From assembly GCA_002394165.1 (NCBI GenBank), contig DGTA01000129.1:1-8884 (forward strand): 8,884 nt of DNA. Direction: 5' to 3'. Positions 5,731 through 8,884 of this stretch are shown here, in pieces. Numbering within the stretch: the stretch's first letter is position 1; each line of letters begins with the position of its first letter. Under the pieces are notes generated by a model. That model saw only the letters and a program-made list of their open reading frames with translations. It ran no database searches and was not told the DNA's origin. Made by a program: the position numbers and the translations under genes. This DNA is from Lachnospiraceae bacterium UBA4348. Its GTDB lineage: Bacteria > Bacillota > Clostridia > Lachnospirales > Lachnospiraceae.

Positions 5731-6987
5731 TCATACCTCCCTGCAGGTGATGTATCCGGCGATGGCGCTGCACGCAGCCGTCCGCGGGGACGCCAGGTAC
5801 ACTTCGCTTTCCACATGGCCCATACGGCCGACAAAGTTGCGGTTGGTGGTGGAGATGCACCGTTCTCCCTCCGCGAGGATCCCCATATAGCCCCCCAGGC
5901 ACGGCCCGCAGGTCGGAGTGGAAATGACGGCGCCGGCGTCGATCATGTCTGTATACCAGCCGCGCTCCACCACCTCGCGCAGGATCGCCATGGTGGCCGG
6001 AATGATGATGCAGCGCACTCCCGGGGCCACCGTTTTTCCCTTCAGTATTTTCCAAGCCGCTTCCATATCCTCCAGCCTGCCGTTGGTGCAGCTGCCGATG
6101 ACGGCCTGATCGATCTTTATATCGGAAAGTTCATCGACCGGCCTGGTGTTCGAGGGAAGGTGCGGACAGGCCGCGACGGGAACGATCCGGCCAAGGTCGA
6201 TCTGTACGGTCCGCTCATAAGGCGCATCCGGGTCCGCTTCAAAGATCACCGGCTTGCGGGCGGTTCTGCCCCGCAGATACGCCAGCGTCACTTCATCGAC
6301 CGGGAAGATCCCGTTCTTCGCGCCGGCCTCGACGGCCATATTGCAGATGCACAGGCGGTCATCCATGGACAGCGTCCCAACGCCTTCGCCGGTGAATTCA
6401 AGGCTCCTGTACAGCGCTCCGTCCACTCCGATCATGCCGATCAGCGTAAGGATCACATCCTTGCCGCTGCACTCCGGCGTGAGCGAACCTGTCACCTCGA
6501 CCCTGATTGCGCTCGGGACCTTGAACCAGGCTTTCCCCGTGGCCATGCCGGCCGCCATGTCCGTGGATCCGACACCCGTGGAGAACGCGCCAAGTGCTCC
6601 GTAGGTACAGGTATGGCTGTCCGCTCCGATGATGCAGTCCCCCGCGGCAACCAGGCCCTGCTCCGGAAGCAGCGCATGTTCGATCCCCATTTTCCCAACA
6701 TCAAAAAAAAGGTCGATCCCCTGACTGCAGGCGAAGGTGCGGCAGGTCTTAGCCAGCTGCGCCGCTTTAATATCCTTGTTCGGGATAAAATGATCCAGCA
6801 CGATGGCCACCTTACCCTTGTCAAACACACTTTCAAAACCGGCCTTTTCAAACTCCTTCACGGCCACCGGCGTAGTAATGTCATTCCCGAGCACCAGATC
6901 CAGGTCCGCCATGATCAGCTGGCCCTCTTCCACCCGGTCCAGCCCCGCATGGGACGCCAGGATCTTCTGCGTCATTGTCATGCCCAT
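5731..6987 (-). CDS. leuC: 3-isopropylmalate dehydratase large subunit
   Basis: LeuC is the [4Fe-4S] aconitase-family catalytic subunit of isopropylmalate isomerase and acts with LeuD. The 418 residues match the clostridial/archaeal-type form rather than the roughly 465-residue proteobacterial one. The cluster ligands are Cys300 in GSCTNGRLED and Cys360 and Cys363 in TPTCGPCLGG. GADSHTCTYGALGAF (121-135) is the aconitase-family substrate-side signature. The first ATG at 6987 is right: GGAGG lies 8 nt before it in a purine-rich GGGGAGGGAGG stretch (6996-7006). It is the first gene of leuCDB, preceded by the terminator at 7041-7082, so it needs its own promoter or readthrough. leuA is not next to it. 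Confidence 0.96.
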   Translation of the reverse strand: MGMTMTQKILASHAGLDRVEEGQLIMADLDLVLGNDITTPVAVKEFEKAGFESVFDKGKVAIVLDHFIPNKDIKAAQLAKTCRTFACSQGIDLFFDVGKMGIEHALLPEQGLVAAGDCIIGADSHTCTYGALGAFSTGVGSTDMAAGMATGKAWFKVPSAIRVEVTGSLTPECSGKDVILTLIGMIGVDGALYRSLEFTGEGVGTLSMDDRLCICNMAVEAGAKNGIFPVDEVTLAYLRGRTARKPVIFEADPDAPYERTVQIDLGRIVPVAACPHLPSNTRPVDELSDIKIDQAVIGSCTNGRLEDMEAAWKILKGKTVAPGVRCIIIPATMAILREVVERGWYTDMIDAGAVISTPTCGPCLGGYMGILAEGERCISTTNRNFVGRMGHVESEVYLASPRTAACSAIAGYITCREV

Positions 6988-7009
6988 TTTTCATTCCTCC
7001 CTCCCCTTA

Positions 7010-7037
7010 ACTCTACCATTTTCGGGCATGAAATCAA
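7010..7037 (-). promoter_or_regulatory. Candidate leuCDB promoter
   Basis: On the minus strand TTGATT (7037-7032) and TAGAGT (7015-7010) are spaced 16 bp apart. Each matches the sigma-A consensus at 4 of 6 positions. It is the only plausible pair I see between the upstream terminator and leuC. Transcription would begin near 7003, leaving a leader of only about 16 nt. That leaves no room for a T-box or leader peptide, so control would have to act at initiation. Confidence 0.3.
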
Positions 7038-7040
7038 AGA

Positions 7041-7082
7041 CAAAAAGAGGGTGAGTCAGGAGATACATCCCCTACTCACCCT
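7041..7082 (-). terminator. Rho-independent terminator after the DUF4317 gene
   Basis: On the minus strand AGGGTGAGT (7082-7074) pairs with ACTCACCCT (7056-7048). Inside, AGGGGA pairs with TCTCCT with one G-U pair, around a TGTA loop. The stem is followed by CTTTTTG. It begins about 10 nt after the DUF4317 stop codon at 7092. It separates that gene from leuCDB. Confidence 0.88.
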
Positions 7083-7091
7083 GGCCTCCCG

Positions 7092-7721
7092 TTAAGATGT
7101 AAACAGGCCGCGGATCGGATTATCATGATCCGGGTCTGAATTGAAAATATCAATACTGTCCGGATCCGCGCTGCGGTCTGAAAAAGCCGGGTACAGAAAA
7201 CCCCACACCGGCTCTCCCGGTTCATAGTCGCCCACCAGCGGGCTGACTGCACAGATCAGAAAGTCGTAGATCTCTTCCGACTCCCAGAGACGCTCCTTAT
7301 CGCTGGCTTTGAGCGGCACATCATAAACACCGTGAAACACATAGATCGCATATCCATTATCCAGGCTGGGCGGCCCGGCCAGGTTCTCCCCTATCTGCTC
7401 ATAGAACGTATACAGCAGCGCATCATTCTTCAGCGAGCACTCTTTCATTCCGTTAAGCAGCTGGATCATCATCCCGGAGGTCTTACTCTCCCCCGGAACC
7501 GGATATTCCTTCAGATTCCGGTTGGTCCCGGAGAAGGGGATCGTCTTCGCCAGCTTCAGGTTCCGGGCTGTTTCTGACGGACTTAATTTACCGAAATGGA
7601 TATTGAAGCTTCCGTCAACGAAGCCATCCGGATCCATGTAAGCCCCCGCCACGCGGTCAAAGCAATGCCTTGACGGCGTCATCCTGCGCGTCAGCTCCAG
7701 CATATCTTCACGATCTATCAT
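7092..7721 (-). CDS. DUF4317 family protein, short form
   Basis: This 209-residue protein resembles the N-terminal half of DUF4317, a Firmicutes family without known function. The resemblance spans an N-terminal LTRRMTPSRHCFDRVAGAY segment (10-28), IYVFHGVYDVPLKASD (126-141), YDFLICAVSPL (152-162) and the hallmark GFLYPAFSDRSAD (174-186). From memory, family members are roughly 370-400 residues. This one stops about 25 residues after the hallmark and runs directly into a strong terminator, with no leftover homology visible behind the stop. It is therefore either a natural short form or a C-terminal deletion. The ATG at 7721 overlaps the stop of the adenosine deaminase remnant (ATGA), which suggests it was once translationally coupled to that gene. 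The nearest ribosome binding site (AAGGA) lies about 13 nt away, which is far. Confidence 0.75.
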   Translation of the reverse strand: MIDREDMLELTRRMTPSRHCFDRVAGAYMDPDGFVDGSFNIHFGKLSPSETARNLKLAKTIPFSGTNRNLKEYPVPGESKTSGMMIQLLNGMKECSLKNDALLYTFYEQIGENLAGPPSLDNGYAIYVFHGVYDVPLKASDKERLWESEEIYDFLICAVSPLVGDYEPGEPVWGFLYPAFSDRSADPDSIDIFNSDPDHDNPIRGLFTS

Positions 7722-7834
7722 GTTTTTTTCATCATCCTTTCCGGTGCAAAGCTCGCCATCGCCGCATTCTGCTGCATCTGCGCAAGCTCGTCCGCAGTAA
7801 AGCCGAATTTCTCGGACAGAAGCTGCGCTTCACT
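7718..7834 (-). pseudogene. C-terminal remnant of an adenosine deaminase
   Basis: The minus-strand frame between the flavodoxin stop and the DUF4317 start encodes 38 residues ending in TGA at 7718-7720. It contains EKFGFTADELAQMQQNAA and then ASFAPE. This matches the end of adenosine deaminases, for example human ADA, where GFTEEEFKRLNINAA is followed by SSFLPEDEK. The frame is closed by a TGA at 7835-7837, inside the end of flavodoxin, and no catalytic part of the enzyme is present. It has no start codon or ribosome binding site of its own. It is best read as the tail left when the rest of the gene was deleted or replaced. The assignment rests on about 35 residues read by eye. Confidence 0.7.
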
Positions 7835-8408
7835 TCAGCCCTTCGATCCAGTCTTTCAGATCCTCTTCTGACACATTTCCGCTGAAACGTTCTCCGTCCA
7901 GCCATGTGCCTGTCCCTGCAAGCTCTTCCATGTTGGATCCGCTTCTGCCGACGCCGCTTCCGCCGGATGTGCAGAACGGGATCACCGTGATCCCTTCAAA
8001 GCTGTATTTTTCAACAAAGGTATCCAGGATGCGCGGTTCCTCGCCCCACCAGATCGGATAGCCGAGATAAACGGTCGTATAGCCTTCCAGGGAGATGTCT
8101 TCGCTGCCGATCTCCGGGCGGACGTTTTTATCGTTCTGCTCCGATGTGGAACGGCTGCTGCTGTCGTTGTAATTCAGATCGTCCGACGTATAGGGCTCGG
8201 CAGCCAGGATCTCATAAAGGTCTCCGCCGGTCACAGATGCGATTTTCTCGGCAACGCCTTTTGTCGTTCCGGTGGCGGAGAAGTAGGCCACCAGGACATC
8301 CGAATGCGCCTCCGCACTTTCTGTGGCTTCTTCCTTTGCGCTGCTTCCCCAGGCCGCAAGAGAGCTGAAAAGAACAGTTGCCATAACGATTGAAAGGAAT
8401 CTTTTCAT
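7830..8408 (-). CDS. Exported flavodoxin, lipoprotein-like leader without the cysteine
   Basis: This 192-residue flavodoxin should bind FMN and carry electrons outside the membrane. Residues 1-20 form a signal peptide (MKR, then a hydrophobic run to SLAA). The fold starts at VLVAYFSATGTTKGVAEKIA (38-57), where SATGTTK is the FMN phosphate loop. GYPIWWGEEPRI (116-127) and TSGGSGVGRS (148-157) are the two flavin-contacting loops typical of this secreted Firmicutes group. The leader reads LAAWGSS where related proteins have LAACGSS, so the lipidated cysteine is replaced by Trp20 (codon TGG). Cleavage by signal peptidase I after SSA (22-24) remains possible. The ATG at 8408 has CGGAGG 8 nt upstream. 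It lies 56 bp after the aldo/keto reductase and probably shares its transcript, suggesting joint redox function. Confidence 0.88.
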   Translation of the reverse strand: MKRFLSIVMATVLFSSLAAWGSSAKEEATESAEAHSDVLVAYFSATGTTKGVAEKIASVTGGDLYEILAAEPYTSDDLNYNDSSSRSTSEQNDKNVRPEIGSEDISLEGYTTVYLGYPIWWGEEPRILDTFVEKYSFEGITVIPFCTSGGSGVGRSGSNMEELAGTGTWLDGERFSGNVSEEDLKDWIEGLK

Positions 8409-8464
8409 TTTTTAAACCTCCGTTTTTCAACTCGATGAGTCAGAAGCTGTTCATTCTGGCAGAT

Positions 8465-8884
8465 TTATCTTCCGATCTTCTGGTCACCGGTGGACCATAC
8501 ATGCTTTTCTTTTGCCGCGGCAGGCTTGTTCTGTGCCATAACGCCGGCCAGCGGATGAGGCACGTAGGGCTCTTCCAGATACTGAAGCTCCTCCGGTGTC
8601 AGTGTAAGATCCACTGCCTTTGCCGCGCCTTCGATGTGATGCATCTTTGTGGCCCCGACTACCGGGGACGTCACCTTTGTGAGCAGCCAGCCAAGCGATA
8701 CCTCTGTCATGGTCACGCCGTGCTTTTCGGCCAGCTCTGCGACACGGGAGATGATCACATTATCCTGCTCCGCCGTTGCATCGTACTTAAACTTCGCATA
8801 GGCGTCTTCCTTTGCCCTCTTCGTTCCGCCTTCACCGGGAAGCCTGGCGAGTCTGCCGGAGGCCAGGGCGCTGTAGGGCGTAAG
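8465..8884 (-). CDS. Aldo/keto reductase, C-terminal part (cut by window edge)
   Basis: The last 139 residues of an NADP-dependent aldo/keto reductase; the start lies beyond position 8884. The frame is open across the edge, so the GTG at 8758 is not the true start. Landmarks are TPYSALASGRLAR at the beginning (the YSPL loop after beta-strand 7, here with Ala for Pro), GVTMTEVSLGWLLTK, and SPVVGATKMHHIEGAAKAVDLTL, which corresponds to the cofactor-binding loop and helix of the family. The C-terminus KEKHVWS resembles a Firmicutes subgroup related to YhdN. Full-length relatives have about 320-340 residues. The gene is followed 56 bp later by the flavodoxin; I see no terminator between them. The substrate is not predictable. 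Confidence 0.9.
   Translation of the reverse strand, partial: LTPYSALASGRLARLPGEGGTKRAKEDAYAKFKYDATAEQDNVIISRVAELAEKHGVTMTEVSLGWLLTKVTSPVVGATKMHHIEGAAKAVDLTLTPEELQYLEEPYVPHPLAGVMAQNKPAAAKEKHVWSTGDQKIGR

Noticed and set aside
7041..7091. Leucine attenuator or T-box before leuC
   Set aside because: The hairpin starts about 10 nt after the DUF4317 stop, with no room for a leader peptide, a specifier stem or an antiterminator; it is better explained as the end of the DUF4317 transcript.
5521..7095. Plus-strand open frame of 524 codons opposite leuC and leuD
   Set aside because: It is the mirror of leuC codon usage, has no ribosome binding site or recognisable motif, and leuC is unequivocal on the other strand.
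1..8884. CRISPR array, tRNA, rRNA, insertion sequence or phage genes
   Set aside because: No regularly spaced repeats, no tRNA or rRNA-like segments, no transposase or integrase frames on either strand.

Overview
The window looks like chromosomal DNA from a moderately GC-rich member of the Clostridia, probably Lachnospiraceae or a close relative. The basis is gene content (a DUF4317 protein, a secreted flavodoxin next to an aldo/keto reductase, Firmicutes-type leuCDB, a solitary AAA/DUF4143 ATPase) and strong GGAGG-type ribosome binding sites before most genes. The genus is inference.

Layout. Positions 1-1640 are visibly AT-richer and carry one plus-strand gene, an AAA ATPase with a DUF4143-type C-terminus. 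It is preceded by a leader full of short repeats and followed by a small frameshifted reading frame. A hairpin at 1646-1685 closes this unit and also serves the convergent genes. From 1656 to the right edge every gene is on the minus strand. In transcription order these are: the 3' part of an aldo/keto reductase (cut by the window edge); a flavodoxin with a signal peptide; a short remnant of an adenosine deaminase C-terminus; a half-length DUF4317 protein followed by a strong terminator; leuC-leuD-leuB; a DUF3237-alpha/beta hydrolase fusion; an HGGG/GESAGG esterase; and a two-helix membrane protein.

How the genes work together. LeuC and LeuD form isopropylmalate isomerase and LeuB is isopropylmalate dehydrogenase, so the cluster supplies the second and third steps of leucine synthesis; leuA is not in the window. 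The two hydrolases and the membrane protein follow leuB with short gaps and may be cotranscribed with it, but I see no metabolic link to leucine. The leuB-hydrolase junction carries two inverted repeats that share an arm and lie on the leuB stop codon and the hydrolase ribosome binding site.

I do not see a clear new multi-gene system. The points most worth a second look are: the adenosine deaminase scar between flavodoxin and DUF4317; a tryptophan where the flavodoxin leader would be expected to have its lipobox cysteine; the competing hairpins after leuB; the operator-like TGGAC repeats and the GGRARGYGYRAAAA repeats before the ATPase; and the broken small gene behind the ATPase.
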